This document shows, one piece after another, positions 1-11,234 of a stretch of DNA of 64,000 bases (its first letter is position 1; each line of letters starts with the position of its first letter). The notes below the pieces were generated by a model that worked only from the letters and a program-made list of their open reading frames with translations, was not told where the DNA came from and ran no database searches. Made by a program: the position numbers and the translations under genes. Source of the stretch: Taxillus chinensis (taxonomy: Eukaryota > Streptophyta > Magnoliopsida > Santalales > Loranthaceae); assembly GCA_023512835.1 (NCBI GenBank), contig CM042085.1:40820189-40884188 (forward strand), given 5' to 3'.

Positions 1-170
1 TTAAATTATTAACATGTCTGGTTGAAGAAATGAAATGGGTTAGCTCGGAATGCCTGGTGGATAAAATCACAGTTGCAGTCTGATCAGCTTTTGAAATAGA
101 GTTTTCTCAAGGATAGACAACAATTTCTCAAGATCTAAATATTAAGCAGGAAATGTCCATCGAGATGATC
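1..170 (+). pseudogene. copia-1: degraded RNase H C-terminal tail of a Ty1/copia pol
   Basis: From about position 24 the plus strand reads EEMKWVSSECLVDKI, which resembles the end of copia RNase H (usually K-x-V-S-S-E-x-x-V-A-D followed by a short F-E/L-rich tail). A later FEIEFSQG block fits the end of the domain. The frame then hits stops. The usual VADILTKP signature is corrupted, so this is a broken remnant and no start lies in the window. It is placed with the downstream ORF2 and LTR because SIRE-type copia elements carry an extra ORF between RNase H and the 3' LTR. The assignment rests on a short motif and could be wrong. Confidence 0.4.
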
Positions 171-1418
171 GCATGGTTTAAGGGGGGAATGCTTTATCTA
201 TTACCCAAGTAATACCCCCTTATATGTTTTGTGACTTCTTTCCTGGTTGTCTATCTGAGGGGGAATCTTTCTCGAGAGGATCACACGATCTAAGGGAGAG
301 CAAAAGCTTTATTTATTATTTAAGTAATGACCCCCTGATATGTCTCGGATGCTTTCCCTATAAACTCTCACTTTTGGATCTGACTGGACACACATTGTTG
401 AATCAGAATTGTGGCATGATTGCATGTTTTTGTTTCTTCAATTGTGCATCTTAATATGATAATCAATTGATTGTTCTTGGCATGTGTTCTTTAATCCATT
501 ATCACTCATGAATCTTCAGTTGGACAAATCATATAGATTCAATTAATCATAGCTACATCTCTCAGCATGAAGGTTTCACTATGTTGACCAATATGAACTT
601 ATGTATTTCTTATCTGTCATATGCATTGATTTCAGTAAAATGATCCTTAACTCGTATATATGTGTCTCACTTCATTTTAATGCATAAGTTTTGCTTGTTT
701 TTCATTAGTTCGGATTATACTGAATTTTCTTTATTTATCCTATATCCGTACTAATCCCAACCTTTTAAGTCTTCTTTCTTTTAGTTTATCTTTGTGAAGC
801 TACGAGTTCAGATTCTCTTTGCATTTCACCGATATATGTCTTGTCCGATGTCTCGGATTTAAAGTGTTGTGGTACTTCTTTTCTATTCAACTTCAAGACA
901 GCAAAGGAATCTACTTCTCTCGTTTCAGCACCGGTTTCTACGAAACGTAGTCTGTTTTTCATCCAGATATTCTTCTACGGATTATCTTTACCCCGGATGA
1001 TAGTCGGTTCACTTCCTCCTAGCTCTTGGAACTCTCACATCGCGATAATCCAAGTATTATCTTACATCGCATATTTTGAGGAGGAATAATGATGGTCCAT
1101 TAAATGTACATCTCGAGCCGAACAATTAGTCACTTCATTTTTCGGAAGAAGGCATACAGGTGTCATTAGTGCTTGGTTCTGCTGCCTCCACATCATCTCT
1201 TTACCTAGAGGCGCTCAACTATTAAGTCTAATGACATCAAATTGTCAAGCGGTTCACTATTCATTTCGCTTAAACCCTAGACCCACTTGCATCCACTAAC
1301 CCGCTATATATTTCACAAGCATTCAAGCGAAGAGCGACTTATCACTCTCATATCGCATAGTCGTTCTTCATCTTTTCAAAACCCTACATTTCCTTCCCCT
1401 TCTCACAATCCAATTCCA
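171..1418 (+). other. copia-1 spacer between pol and ORF2
   Basis: No credible gene is seen. Two purine-rich tracts (about 180-190 with GGGGGG and 258-266 with GAGGGGGAA) resemble internal polypurine tracts, and each is followed by a similar AAGTAAT...CCCC(C)T block, suggesting a duplication of about 120 bp. The rest is AT-rich. The short ORFs here have no family signature. Confidence 0.4.
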
Positions 1419-1665
1419 ATGGCACCCAGAACCGCTCTCTCCGGTGTCAATCCAGGCCATCTGGTTGATTGGAACGCTGTTTCCAATCCTCTGACGTGGT
1501 TTATGGAGCTACACCTTTTACTTAAAGCAAGCCATCTATTAAACCTCGACTCTGATCCAATAGATCTTCTCATCAAAGACATTGCTGAGTTTTACCGTAA
1601 CGTTCGCTGCACCACCGACTCCATCCGATCCACCGTTAGGGGTGAATCCATTGTCAGCACCCCGA
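1419..1665 (+). pseudogene. copia-1 ORF2 (post-pol ORF of SIRE-type copia), 5' part
   Basis: The ATG at 1419 opens a frame beginning MAPRTALSGVNPGHL. It runs to 1665, where the Athila-1 LTR starts, and then stops inside LTR sequence. The frame is also open upstream to 1287, but the Met at 1419 looks like the natural start because a pyrimidine-rich leader precedes it. The C-terminal part lies beyond Athila-1 at 32187-34366. Its place after the RNase H tail and before a copia LTR matches the extra (sometimes called env-like) ORF of SIRE elements. I recognise no domain, signal peptide or membrane segment. The function is unknown. Confidence 0.55.
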
Positions 1666-1919
1666 TGATAACGTGCATTTATGCCGTTATCCTATACCTT
1701 ATATAGGGTGTTTTAGCGTATGTTTTGTACCTATTTGCATGTTATTTTCGACATATTTGCTCTAACCCCTAGGAAGATCCGGTTTGGTGTATAGTGGTAC
1801 TTTTTGAGTGTTTTTGGCAGGTTTTGGAGTAACCTTTTCCCACACACTCTTGCTAGATCACGCCATCAACTCACAAGGAAGCTATAGGAAGAAGATGGAA
1901 GCAAGATGAAGGCAAAATC

Positions 1920-2080
1920 AAGGTGCACGTGAAAAGCCTTCTCACGTGCATTCTCACGTTCAAGGATTTTATTGTATGGATGTCTTCTACAACTCAAGAG
2001 GAAGCTTTGGAGCAAATTTGAGTCAAATTGGAGCTGCACGCGAAAAGGGTCTTCTCACGTGCATTCTCACGTGCAAGCTT
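1920..2080 (+). repeat. CACGTG (G-box) inverted repeats in Athila-1 U3
   Basis: GCACGTGAAAAG is followed by CTTCTCACGTGCA near 1924-1952, and the same arrangement recurs at about 2036-2076 with one arm changed to GCACGCGAAAAG. Each forms an imperfect inverted repeat with a G-box in the arms. The same motif occurs in the Athila-1 post-pol spacer and in the G1-G4 LTRs. A promoter role is inferred from its place upstream of the TATA box. Confidence 0.6.
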
Positions 2081-2196
2081 TGTTGCGCTCCAAATGATGT
2101 ATTTTGTTGTTTTAATCATTTTCCTCTAAAGAACTGGGCTCAAATTTGGTGTAGTTTGAGTTTTATGTCGCCTAGAACGTCGATTAGTGTCACTAA

Positions 2197-2285
2197 CCAA
2201 AACGACGTCGTTTTGGCCGCGACCACATTTATAATTAGGGCACACCTTTTGTAACCATGATTTGGCCCACTAAAACCTATAAATA
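2197..2285 (+). promoter_or_regulatory. Athila-1 5' LTR core promoter: palindrome plus TATA box
   Basis: CCAAAACGACGTCGTTTTGG at 2197-2216 is a perfect 20-bp palindrome around an ACGT core, the type of centre bound by plant bZIP factors. TATAAATA at 2278-2285 lies about 60 bp downstream and should set the start of the genomic transcript. The 3' LTR repeats both. Confidence 0.65.
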
Positions 2286-3174
2286 GGGGTCTTTGGAGGC
2301 ATTGTAAAGCATCTTGAGTGGGAGAATCTGATCTGAGTTCTGAAAAGAGCTATAGCCATTGCTAAAAGATCGGATTGTCCTTGGCAAGGAGTGAGTTTGG
2401 GCAGCGACGCTTGGAGTCTTTGGAGGCTGGAGTCCTGGTTCATCTTGGGGTCTTCCTTTATTGTCCTGGTACTGTAATCATGTTCTTTCCTATGATTGTT
2501 ATTGTTTTTGTCATGATTATGGAGTAGTCTTGTTAGTCTAGGGAGCAATGTAGCCCCCAATAAATTGTAGTCAGTTTGGTTATGGTTGTTCAATAAAATA
2601 GAATTCAGTTCTTGTTTAATTCACTTGCTTGAATGGAAATGCCTAGTTTATGCATAATTAGGTAATCTTAGCCCTTGTCTAGGGTGGAACACTAGTGAAT
2701 TAGATTTAATATTGCATGATGGACCAAGTCTGCAACTATTAGATTGTTTGTCTACCTTGATCACTTTTATTCGCATGGACCAAATGGGATAAAAGCCTTA
2801 AATCTATCTTAGCATGGACCAAATGTAAGATAGGTAGGAGATAATCAACATGAACTTGAACTAGAACATAAATCAAGAACAAGAGCCATAACCTGATTAG
2901 TACAATCGATTGGGTGGTAAACATTGTGACCCTAGATGTCTATACCAACCGCTTGCCAACATTCCGATTTAATATCTTTTTTGTTCAAAATATTTGCACA
3001 ACAAACATCAATTGTCCAGGACATAAAATCAACTTGTTAGCTTAGTGCTTGCCGCTAACAGCATTAGCTACCTCCCTGTGGGTTCGACAACCGGAGTCTT
3101 AATACTCCATTTTATTACTTGACTAGTGCACTTGCTGCAAAACCTTCAGACATAATTTATGCGGGTCAAGTTTT

Positions 3175-3192
3175 TGGCGCCGTTGCCGGGGA
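3175..3192 (+). promoter_or_regulatory. Athila-1 primer binding site (tRNA-Asp)
   Basis: TGGCGCCGTTGCCGGGGA is complementary to the 3' end of plant tRNA-Asp, the primer typical of Athila/Tat elements. It sits six bases after the LTR end. Confidence 0.85.
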
Positions 3193-3360
3193 GGCACGCC
3201 AAACGTTGTTAGGACTAAGTGACATTAGGTGCTCAAGTTTATTTGTGGTCTGGAATTTTATTTTCTTGCACTTTTGCTAGTACGGTGTTACCTGGTATTT
3301 TTTTTGTTTTTGCTACGTGTCAGGAGTGCACCTTAGGTGTTTGAGAAAATTCCTCTGTGT

Positions 3361-5062
3361 ATGCGTCACACCAGGGGTGAGCTATTACCATACGATCCCG
3401 AAATCGAACGAACATTGCGAGAAGCGTGAAGAGCTCGGAGGGTATTAGCTGCACTGAACAGCGAAGTGGAAGGCTTACATACCTTGTGTGAAGAAATCAT
3501 GGCTGAAAACGAGCAAGGGAAGATCAGGGACACAACGGCCAAGGAGGTTATCGGCCAAGGACCTTCATGGATTATGCTAGACTGTATTATCGGATGAGTA
3601 TTCAGGCATTAGAAGGGTGCCGGTCCAAGCAAACAACTTCGAGCTGAAGCCTACGCTACTGCAAATGGTTGGGCAAGATGCATTCCGAGGCTCGGCGCTA
3701 GATGATCCACACAACCATCTAGCGCGATTCTTGCAAATTTGCGACACCATCAAAATTAATGGAGTCTCGGATGACGCCATTAAGGCTGCGACTCTTTCCG
3801 TTTTCCCCTGAAGGACCGAGCTCTTGGTTGGTTCCAGTCCTACCTGCTGGGCCAGATACACACATGGGACCAAATGGTGGAGAAGTTTCTCTCCAAGTAC
3901 TTTCCACCAACAAGAGTTATTCATCTAAGGAGCCAGATAAATCAATTCACCCAGCATGGTGATGAGTCGCTATACGAGGCCTGGGAGCGGTTTAAAGACT
4001 TGGTGAGGAGGTGTCCTAATCATGGCAGGCCAGAATGGTTACAAGTCGAATCTTTTTATGTAGGTCGCACGCAAATACAAGGAGCATGATAGATGCGGCC
4101 GCTGGAGGAGCGTTCATGATGATGGAGCCTTCTCGGCGGTGGAGCTTATAGAGCGAATGGCGTTGTCAAACCGCCAATGGTCCAATGACAGACGCCTAGA
4201 GCCGAGCCGGTGGCTGCGATATCAAATTCGTCAAATTCAACTCGTTTGATGAGTTGACAAGGAAGATGGAGTTCTTGACGAGCAAATGCCGTAATGGCTG
4301 TTCGCATGGAGGGCGGCCCGAACCACCTAAGGCGGTTTACGAAGATCTTGCTCTGACCAACTATACGAAGAAGCCCAATATGTTGGGAATCGAGGTGGAG
4401 GATTTCAGCGACAATATCGGAATCCAAACCGTGCACTTAATCCTCCTCGGCCCAACAACTTTCGGAATCAAGGAGGACCTCACCAATTTCAACAACAGCC
4501 TTACTTATGGCAAAGGCAAAATAAAGGTCCCTCTTCCTGGACAATCCCAGAATGGAGACCTTCCTCGTTCACAACTTCTCCTGGGTTCCAGAAGATGCCT
4601 CAACAGAAGGAGGAAGACAAAGAGAAGGCAAAGGATGAAGAGATGCGGAACTTCTTTTATCAATTTGCTAAGCAAGCAACCGACGAAATGAGTAAGGGGG
4701 GAGACAAGGATTGAGTCCCTTACCACGTCTGTCCAGGATCTTGGGGCTGCCATGAAGAATATCGAGCAGCAGATTGGCCGATTAGCAAATGCAGTTAGGC
4801 CATCTTCATCAAACACTTTTCCCAGCAATACAGAGGTCAACCCAAGGGAGCAATGCAAAGCTATAATGCTTAGAAGTGGGAAAGAACTACCAGCTGGAGA
4901 GAAGAAAATCGAGCCAACAAAGGAGGAGACGGAACAGCTTGCCCAGGAGGAAGCTAAAGAAGGGGATGCTGAGCAACGTAAGGACCAGACAGAAAAGGTT
5001 GGGAGTAGTCAACCGACAATCCGTCACCTGAAGTTAGCTCTCCCGCTCCGTATAAACCTCCT
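3361..5062 (+). pseudogene. gag: Athila-1 gag (frameshifted)
   Basis: The frame opens at the ATG at 3361 (MRHTRGELLPYD) and meets a stop at 3427-3429, probably from CGA to TGA. The capsid-like region lies at about 3617-4090 in several frames: FKLKP/FELKP-type start, CDTIKINGVSDDAI near 3740, KFLSKYFPPTRVIHLRSQI near 3880 and ERFKDLVRRCPNHGRP near 3985. A C-terminal part at 4752-5062 contains QIGRLANAV and IMLRSGKELP, typical of Athila Gag just before protease. Gag would form the particle and bind RNA. At least four frame changes make this copy non-functional. Several of them change frame between adjacent conserved blocks, so they are one- or two-base indels. Confidence 0.75.
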
Positions 5063-5912
5063 ATGCCGTATCCTCAAAGGCTGAGGAAAAAGAAATTAGA
5101 TGCTCAGTTCCAGAAATTTTTAGATGTCTTCAAGAAGCTGGAGGTGAACATCCCATTCATAGAAGCCTTGGAACAGATGCCTGGATATGTCAAATTTCTA
5201 AAGGATCTACTGTCCAAGAGGAGAAGTTACACTGATTGTGAGATAGTAGCTCTCACCAATGACATTAGTGCAGTGGTTCAGCACAAGCTACCACCCAAGC
5301 TTAAAGATCCGGGTAGTTTCACGCTGACCTGTACCATTGGCACCTCGCAGTTGGAGCAGGCCCTATGTGATTTAGGGGCAAGTATAAATCTGATGCCAAT
5401 GTCCATCTATCGGCGGCTGGGCTTGACTGGCATAAAGCCCACGTCCATATCTTTACAATTTGCTGATCGATCGATAGGAAAACCGGCGGGCATTATTGAA
5501 GATGTTTTAATCAAGGTGGATCGCTTTATCTTCCCAGTGGATTTTGTTGTATTGGAAATGGAAGAAGATAAAGGAGTCCAATTGATTCTTGGAAGGCCAT
5601 TCCTGAGTCCTGGAAGGGCCTTGATCGATGTAAACTCGGGGGGAGTTGACGCTGCGTGTGGATGAAGACGCGGTGGTGTTCAACATGGAGCGTTCGATGC
5701 GCAAGGCGAATGATCATTCCAGTTGTTATTGGATTGATCAGATTGCTGAATCCGTGGACGATTTTTTTCGAAGAGAGCTTGATCACCGAAAGCTTGGATC
5801 ACGAATTGCAGCGGTGGATTTTGCGGAGGTGGAACCGAAAGAGACTTATGAAGTGCTGAAATCCTCAATCGAATCCTCGGCAATCATAGAACCGTTGCCG
5901 CTTCAAGCAACT
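5063..5912 (+). pseudogene. Athila-1 protease and linker (aspartic protease)
   Basis: An open frame 5063-5665 holds the conserved approach FKKLEVNIPFIEALEQMP, then DPGSFTLTC and the catalytic DLGAS at 5369-5383 (Asp at 5369). The family flap and C-terminal GRPFL block follows near 5596. DLGAS in place of DTGA/DSGA is normal for Athila. A frame change near 5640 moves the reading to the frame of 5646-5933, which carries the acidic linker before RT. Aspartic proteases of this kind act as dimers to cut the polyprotein. Confidence 0.75.
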
Positions 5913-7450
5913 CCCAGAACATCTGAGGTATGAGTTCTTGGATACACAAGGGCGTTATCCTGTGATAGTAGCTGCGTCCTTAACTGTAGAAGAAACCAGA
6001 CAGCTACTAGAAGTCTTAAGGGAGCATAAGCAGGCCCTGGGGTGGTCTCTGGATGATATAAAAGGTATAAGTCCAGCGGTCTGCATGCACAAGATACTGA
6101 TGGAGGAGTCTTATACTCCTACTGTAGAGCGCCAACGCAGGCTCAATCCTACAATGAAGGAAGTCGTTGGCAAGGAGATTCTGAAGTGGAGGAAAGCAGG
6201 CATCATATATGCCATTTCAGATAGCTCCTGGGTTAGTCCAGTGCAAGTGGTTCCCAAGAAGGGTGGCATGACAGTGATACGCAATGAGAAGAACGAGCTT
6301 ATTCCATCCCGCACAGTGACCGGGTGGCGCGTGTGCATTGATTACCGCAAGCTGAATAAAGCCACGCGTAAGGACCACTTTCCGTTACCTTTCATTGATC
6401 AAATGCTAGATCGGTTAGCTGGCTACCCATATTATTGTTTTCTAGACGGTTATTCTGGATATAACCAGATAGCAGTTGCCCCGGAGGATCAAGAGAAGAC
6501 TACATTCACGTGCCCTTTTGGCACGTATGCTTTCCGGCGTATGCCATTTGGTCTTTGCAACGCACCTGCTACCTTTCAGAGGTGTATGATGGCAATTTTT
6601 CAAGGGTTAGTGGAGGACATTATGGAAGTCTTTATGGATGACTTCTCGGTATTTGGTTCAACTTTTTCCATCTGCCTCCGAAATCTAGAAACCGTGTTAG
6701 TCGGATGCAAGGAAAAGGATCTGGTCTTGAACTGGGAGAAGTGTCACTTCATGGTCAAGGAAGGAGTTGTCCTTGGGCATAGAGTGTCCGCAGCTGGGTT
6801 GGAAGTAGATAGAGCAAAGATCTCCACCATTGAGAGTCTACCTCCTCCCACTAATGTGAAGGGCATCCGGAGCTTTCTGGGTCATGCAGGGTTTTATCGG
6901 CGGTTCATCAAAGACTTCTCAAAAATTGCCAAGCCTCTAAGCATGCTTTTAGAGAAGGATATTCCTTTCATATTTTCGGAAGACTGCCTTCAGGCCTTTA
7001 CAGTGTTGAAAGAGAAGCTCAGTTCAGCACCGGTGATAGTGGCTCCAGACTGGTCACAACCCTTTGAGCTGATGTGTGATGCAAGTGACTTTGCGATCGG
7101 AGCGGTGCTTGGGCGAAAACGGGACAAAATTTTCAGGGCAATATATTATGCCAGTCGCACACTCAATGAGGCCCAGCTCAATTACACTACTACGAGAGAA
7201 GGAGTTACTTGCTGTGGTGTTTGCTTGTGATAAGTTTCGGTCATATCTTCCGGGCACTAAGGTCATTGTTTACACCGACCACGCTGCCCTGAGATATTTG
7301 TTCAAGCAAGAAGGATGCAAAACCCAGGTTGATCGGATGGGTTTTGTTACTCCAAGAGTTTGATCTGGAGATTAAAGACTTGAAGGGGACTTCTAACACT
7401 GTGGCAGACCATTTGTCAAGGCTCGAGCTAGGGGAAGGTAGTACTCAAGG
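5913..7450 (+). pseudogene. pol: Athila-1 reverse transcriptase and RNase H
   Basis: One long frame covers the linker and RT to 7230. It includes the WVSPVQVVPKKGG block, CIDYRKLNKATRKDHFPLPF, RMPFGLCNAPATFQRC and the catalytic FMDDFSVFG (FMDD at 6631-6642). The RNase H start (ELMCDASDFAIGAVLG, near 7065-7115) is in the same frame. The frame breaks at about 7190-7200, where ACGAGAGAAG stands where the family has ACAGAGAAG, i.e. CAG read as CGAG. The rest of RNase H (DHAALRYLF, near 7280) is in the next frame and ends at VADHLSRLE near 7400. This is the best-preserved pol part of Athila-1. Confidence 0.85.
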
Positions 7451-7639
7451 TGCTACTATTTCGACACCTTCCCTGATGAGCAGCTCTTTGTAGCTGAAGC
7501 AAAGACGCCATGGTTTGCTGATATAGTGAACTACCATGCATGTGACTATGTACCTGCAGAGTTCACTTATCGGAAAAGAAGAGGTTCCTCTTTAATGCAA
7601 GAAGATACATTTGGGATGAGCCTGTTCTATCCTGGCTAT

Positions 7640-8790
7640 GTGCTGATCAGATCATCGAAAAATGTGTGCCGGAAGAGGAAGTGGACAGCATACTAACGCA
7701 TTGTCATTCATCCGACTATGCTGGCCATTTAGGAGTACAAAGGACGGTGGCAAAGATCCTACAAAGTGGGTTTTATCGGGCAACCATGTTCACAGACACA
7801 TACACCTTTGTTAAGACATGTGATCGGTGTCAACGAACAGAGGGGATTACAAGGAAGCAAGAGATGCCCCAAACCGGCATTATGCCGGTCGAACTTTTGA
7901 CATATGGGGAATCGATTTCATGGGACCTTTCCCACCATCAGATGGGTTTTCTTACATCCTTCTGGCTGTTGATTACCTCTCGAAGTGGGTTGAAGCTATA
8001 CCCACTAGGAAGAATGATGCTCAAGTGGTTACCAAATTCCTTCGCGCAACATATTCAGCCGGTTTGGAACACCTAGAGCAATTATTAGTGATGAAGGGAG
8101 TCACTTCTGCAATAAGCTTTTTGACAAGCTCTTAAACAAATATGGAGTGCAACATAGGCGCACCTTAGCCTATCATCCACAAGCAAACGGTCAAGCTGAA
8201 GTTTCCAACCGTGAGATCAAGCACATCTTGGAAAAGACAAGTGGGAGGCAACCGAAAAGATTGGGCTTTAAAACTCGATGAGGCATTGTGGGCTTATCGC
8301 ACAAGCATTCAAAACGCCCATTGGAATGTCTCCGTATCGTCTACTGTACGGAAAGGCCTGCCACTTGCCTGTTGAATTGGAACACAAAGCATTTTGGGCA
8401 GTTAAAAAGCTGAACATGGATCCCAATGTTGCTGCTGAACTACGATTGCACCAATTAAATGAGTTGGAGGAATTTCGCTTCAATGCCTATGAGAGTGCGA
8501 AGCTGTACAAGGAGAGGTCTAAGCTCAGACATGATAAGAAGATCAGCCCCTCTACTGTTGAACCAGGGCAGAAGGTGCTCCTCTTTAATTCCAGACTTAA
8601 ACACTTTCCTGGGAAGTTGCGATCTAAATGGATGGGGCCTTTCACATTTACAAAGGTGTTCCCATATGGTAGTGTTGAACTCCAAGCAACCTCCTGGACA
8701 AATTTTCAAAGTAAACGGTCAGCGTGTGAAGCCATACTACATGCAGGATCATGTTAAGGAGGTTGATCATTTCACTCTGAGCACAACTTG
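7640..8790 (+). pseudogene. pol: Athila-1 integrase
   Basis: An HHCC zinc finger is seen at 7690-7840 (H...GHLGVQRT...CDRCQR). The core starts with [16 protein letters not shown] (catalytic Asp near 7910), followed by [11 protein letters not shown]. The second Asp block near 8085 is frame-shifted. The Glu block [15 protein letters not shown] lies at 8180-8222. The C-terminal part at 8278-8757 contains [25 protein letters not shown] and [12 protein letters not shown]. At least three frame breaks occur (near 7860, 8100 and 8250). The order after RNase H is that of Ty3/gypsy. Confidence 0.8.
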
Positions 8791-8830
8791 ACAGAGGGGA
8801 CGGTCAAGCTAAGACCTAAACTCAGCGCTT

Positions 8831-8848
8831 CATGGGAGGCAACCCATG
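8831..8848 (+). other. Hairpin after Athila-1 integrase, CATGGG-AGGCAA-CCCATG
   Basis: The six-base arms 8831-8836 and 8843-8848 are perfectly complementary and enclose the loop AGGCAA. AGCGCTT directly precedes. Athila-2 has the same AGCGCTT, the same loop and a different but still perfect stem (57271-57288). This points to selection on RNA or DNA structure. The role is unknown. Confidence 0.6.
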
Positions 8849-9120
8849 GTGATTTCTCTTCCTTTTTTATTTTATGCTATTTATTTTATTGGGATAGTGT
8901 TATTGTGTTTTTTAACCCATAGTCTGTAGGGAGTGCATATCTGTTTTGTTTTAACTCTTATTAGCAGCATTTGAACCAGGGCCTAGGCCCAAATACCTTG
9001 ATGGAGCTTCTTTAAGCTTGGGCTTAGTTGGGCCTGTGTATCAGAACTTCAACTACATTTGGGATATTAGCCTGTCAAATTTCAACATCATTGGGCTTCA
9101 ATCAGGGTGTCAACCAGCTT
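8849..9120 (+). other. Athila-1 post-pol spacer, first part
   Basis: AT-rich stretch with no gene that I can support. It lies between the post-integrase hairpin and the repeat units at 9121. Confidence 0.5.
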
Positions 9121-9442
9121 GCCCGTGAGAATCAGCATGTCACGTTCACAGCTATAATGAATCTACCGTTCATCCGTGACCCGCAGGCGAAATTTGGACA
9201 AAAAAGGCCCTGCTCGTGAAAAGGCTTTTCGCGTGCACAAGGGTATAATGGTCCAATCGAGCTGAAATTTTGCACAGAGGCAACTGGCATCTTCTAGACC
9301 CTTCTGAGACCTGCCCGTGACAATACTTTTCGCGTACACAGGGATAGACGCGTCTTTTCGATCTAAAATTTTAGTGGACAGCAGCTGGCGGTGTCTAGAA
9401 TCATCCAAGCTCTGCCCGTGAAAACACGCTTTTCACGTGCAC
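9121..9442 (+). repeat. Four G-box repeat units of about 100 bp in the Athila-1 post-pol spacer
   Basis: GCCCGTGA-type starts occur at 9121, 9212, 9313 and 9414 (steps 91, 101, 101). The three later ones are followed by TTTTC(G/A)CGTG/ACGTGCAC, forming an inverted repeat like that in the Athila-1 LTR U3. G1 is inserted right after the last CACGTGCAC. The array lies upstream of the env-like ORF and of a TATA box at 18727 when G1 is removed. Confidence 0.6.
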
Positions 9443-9931
9443 TGTCACGCCCCGGATTTCCAACCCGAGGAAACCGGTACGTGACTCCCCTTTTTACCCA
9501 CACGGAGGGCAAAGGGGTTAGGATACAAACCAAGAACTGAACATTTTAAACATTCACAACACATTCAAGAAAAATAAAGTCCATCAAGCAGTCCACAAAC
9601 CAAATCAGTCTTTAATACAAAGTCTTCTTTTCAATCCATCCCCATTGGGGTTACATCAGTTCCCATAATAAAATAACATAAACAATAAAATAAATAAGGT
9701 CTTCCATCTTGGGGTCCCACCTAACGCCTGTAGGTTCCTGTAAAGAAAACAACATGGTAGGAGGGGTGAGCAACCACAGCTCAGTAGGGATCATGTCTCC
9801 CCAACCCATCCCATGCACCTAATATCTACATGCCTTGTGTACAAGTGCTGTGTCGTGATACAATTATTCCACCAGATATAGTTACAAGCTATAACAAAGA
9901 AACACAATCATACTTGGGCTGGTACATAAAC

Positions 9932-10114
9932 ACTCTCGGGCTTCCACGACCACCGGGTTTCAAGAACAGTCCCGAGCTTCCACAACCACCGGGTCCCACA
10001 AAACAGTCCCGGGCTTCCACGACCACCGGGTTCCACAAAACAGTCCCGGGCTTCCACGACCACCGGGTTCCACAAAACAGTCCCAGGCTTCCACAGCCAC
10101 CGGGTGTACAAGCA
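9932..10114 (-). repeat. 37-bp tandem repeats in the G1 3' LTR
   Basis: About five copies of a unit with the core CGGGCTTCCACGACCACCGG, joined by GTTCCACAAAACAGTCC. Reading through them gives proline- or glycine-rich short ORFs that are not genes. More degenerate units of similar length (AGGCATTACCTCAAACAC...) continue to about 10380. Confidence 0.75.
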
Positions 10115-10415
10115 AACACGCAGCACACATGGCCATACAGGCATAACATCAAACACTTAGTATGCTTAGTCACACAGGAATAACATCGAACACTTAGCAT
10201 GCATATATCCACAAGCTCATACACCCAGCCACACAGACATAATCTAACACACTGGACGTGCGTGGCCTCACAAGGCATTACCTCAAACACATAACATGCA
10301 CAGCCTCACCAGGCATTACCTCAAACACATAACATGCACGACCTCACAGGCATTATGTCAAACACTTGGCAGGCATATATACATATATCCAAACAACACG
10401 CCATTGAAGGCCAAC

Positions 10416-10445
10416 ATTCATATAGGAGATCACACCTATATGAAT
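10416..10445 (-). other. Conserved LTR hairpin (G1 3' LTR)
   Basis: Arms 10416-10426 and 10435-10445 pair perfectly (11 bp) around the loop AGATCACA on the plus strand. The same hairpin is at the same place in all G-family LTRs, downstream of the TATA box, so it should be in the transcript. Confidence 0.6.
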
Positions 10446-10710
10446 TTACATATAAATAGTATGATAACAAGGACAATATCCAACGGGTAATTCACCACAG
10501 GGCCTAACCCCGGATCAGGTATAAGAAAACAGAACCCCTACCTTAAAGAAGATCCTCCTTGCTCCCGCGTTAGATGCCGTCCTCCCCACGCAAGATGCTC
10601 CGGGCAAAACCAGCAGTTCTCCCCCTTTCCCTCTCTCTAGCTCTCTCTCTCTCCACGACGGCTGCAATGGCTGAAAAACCCCTAACCCTAGAACAAGGAG
10701 TCTCCTCATC

Positions 10711-10788
10711 CTTATATAGGCCTCCCACTATCAAAACGACGTAGTTTTGATTAAGTGAAACCCAGGATCAAAACGACGTAGTTTTGAT
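10711..10788 (-). promoter_or_regulatory. G1 3' LTR core promoter: two palindromes and TATA box
   Basis: Two 22-bp near-palindromes (10730-10751 and 10767-10788), ATCAAAAC...GTTTTGAT around ACGACGTAGT, stand just upstream of a minus-strand TATATAAG (10711-10718). The pair is repeated in every G LTR seen here. Confidence 0.65.
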
Positions 10789-11218
10789 CACACAAGTTAG
10801 CACCTTTCCGCACCCATATAGGCCAAAATACTCAGAATTTCAACATGGTCCTTTGGAGAAAGTTCCTTAGAATGTCAAAACCAAGGGAACCATGCAAAAA
10901 TATGCTTGCACGCCAATTTGCACGTGAATTCCCCAATTCACGTGCAACTCCATATGCACTCCAAATGCTCTCAAACTTCACCCCTAGCCTCCTTGCATCA
11001 TTTAGAAGACAACCACACTTGCACGTGAATTGGACCCATATCACGTGCACCTCACATACATGTCCATTTGGCCTGAAACTTCGTGGTAGATAGAGGACAT
11101 CATTCTAAGCATCTTTCCTTTTGCACGTGAATTCATTGGAGTCCATTTACTAGGTCAAAATCTAGAAAAACTCTACTCAGGAGGCAAAACTGACTAACTC
11201 AAGGTACGGGTCCTTACA

Positions 11219-11234
11219 TCCTCTCCCCCTTAAG
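11219..11234 (-). promoter_or_regulatory. G1 polypurine tract
   Basis: On the minus strand CTTAAGGGGGAGAGGA directly abuts the 3' LTR. This purine run primes plus-strand DNA synthesis in LTR elements. Confidence 0.75.

Larger units (their letters stand above)
1666..3168 (+). repeat. Athila-1 5' LTR
   Basis: The LTR starts TGATAACGTGC, as do the copies at 30775 and 50165, and ends in ...GGGTCA six bases before the PBS. It aligns along most of its length with 30775-32186. The U3 part holds CACGTG motifs (1920-2080), a perfect ACGT palindrome (2197-2216) and a TATA box (2278). Length is about 1.5 kb. Confidence 0.85.
9443..11218 (-). repeat. G1 3' LTR
   Basis: The LTR begins (minus strand) TGTAAGGACCCG and ends GGGGCGTGACA, with TG...CA ends. 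It matches 16759-18397 closely. Within it are G-box inverted repeats (10910-11050), two ACGT palindromes, a TATA box, a CT-rich leader (10620-10660), a hairpin (10416-10445) and 37-bp repeats (9932-10114). Confidence 0.85.

Noticed and set aside
3175..3192. Part of a tRNA gene
   Set aside because: Only the 18 bases complementary to a tRNA-Asp 3' end are present; this is a primer binding site.
9830..10290. Proline- and glycine-rich ORFs on both strands, resembling collagen-like proteins
   Set aside because: They are read through the 37-bp LTR repeats; similar ORFs recur at 17195-17576, 21513-21837 and 28769-29216 for the same reason.
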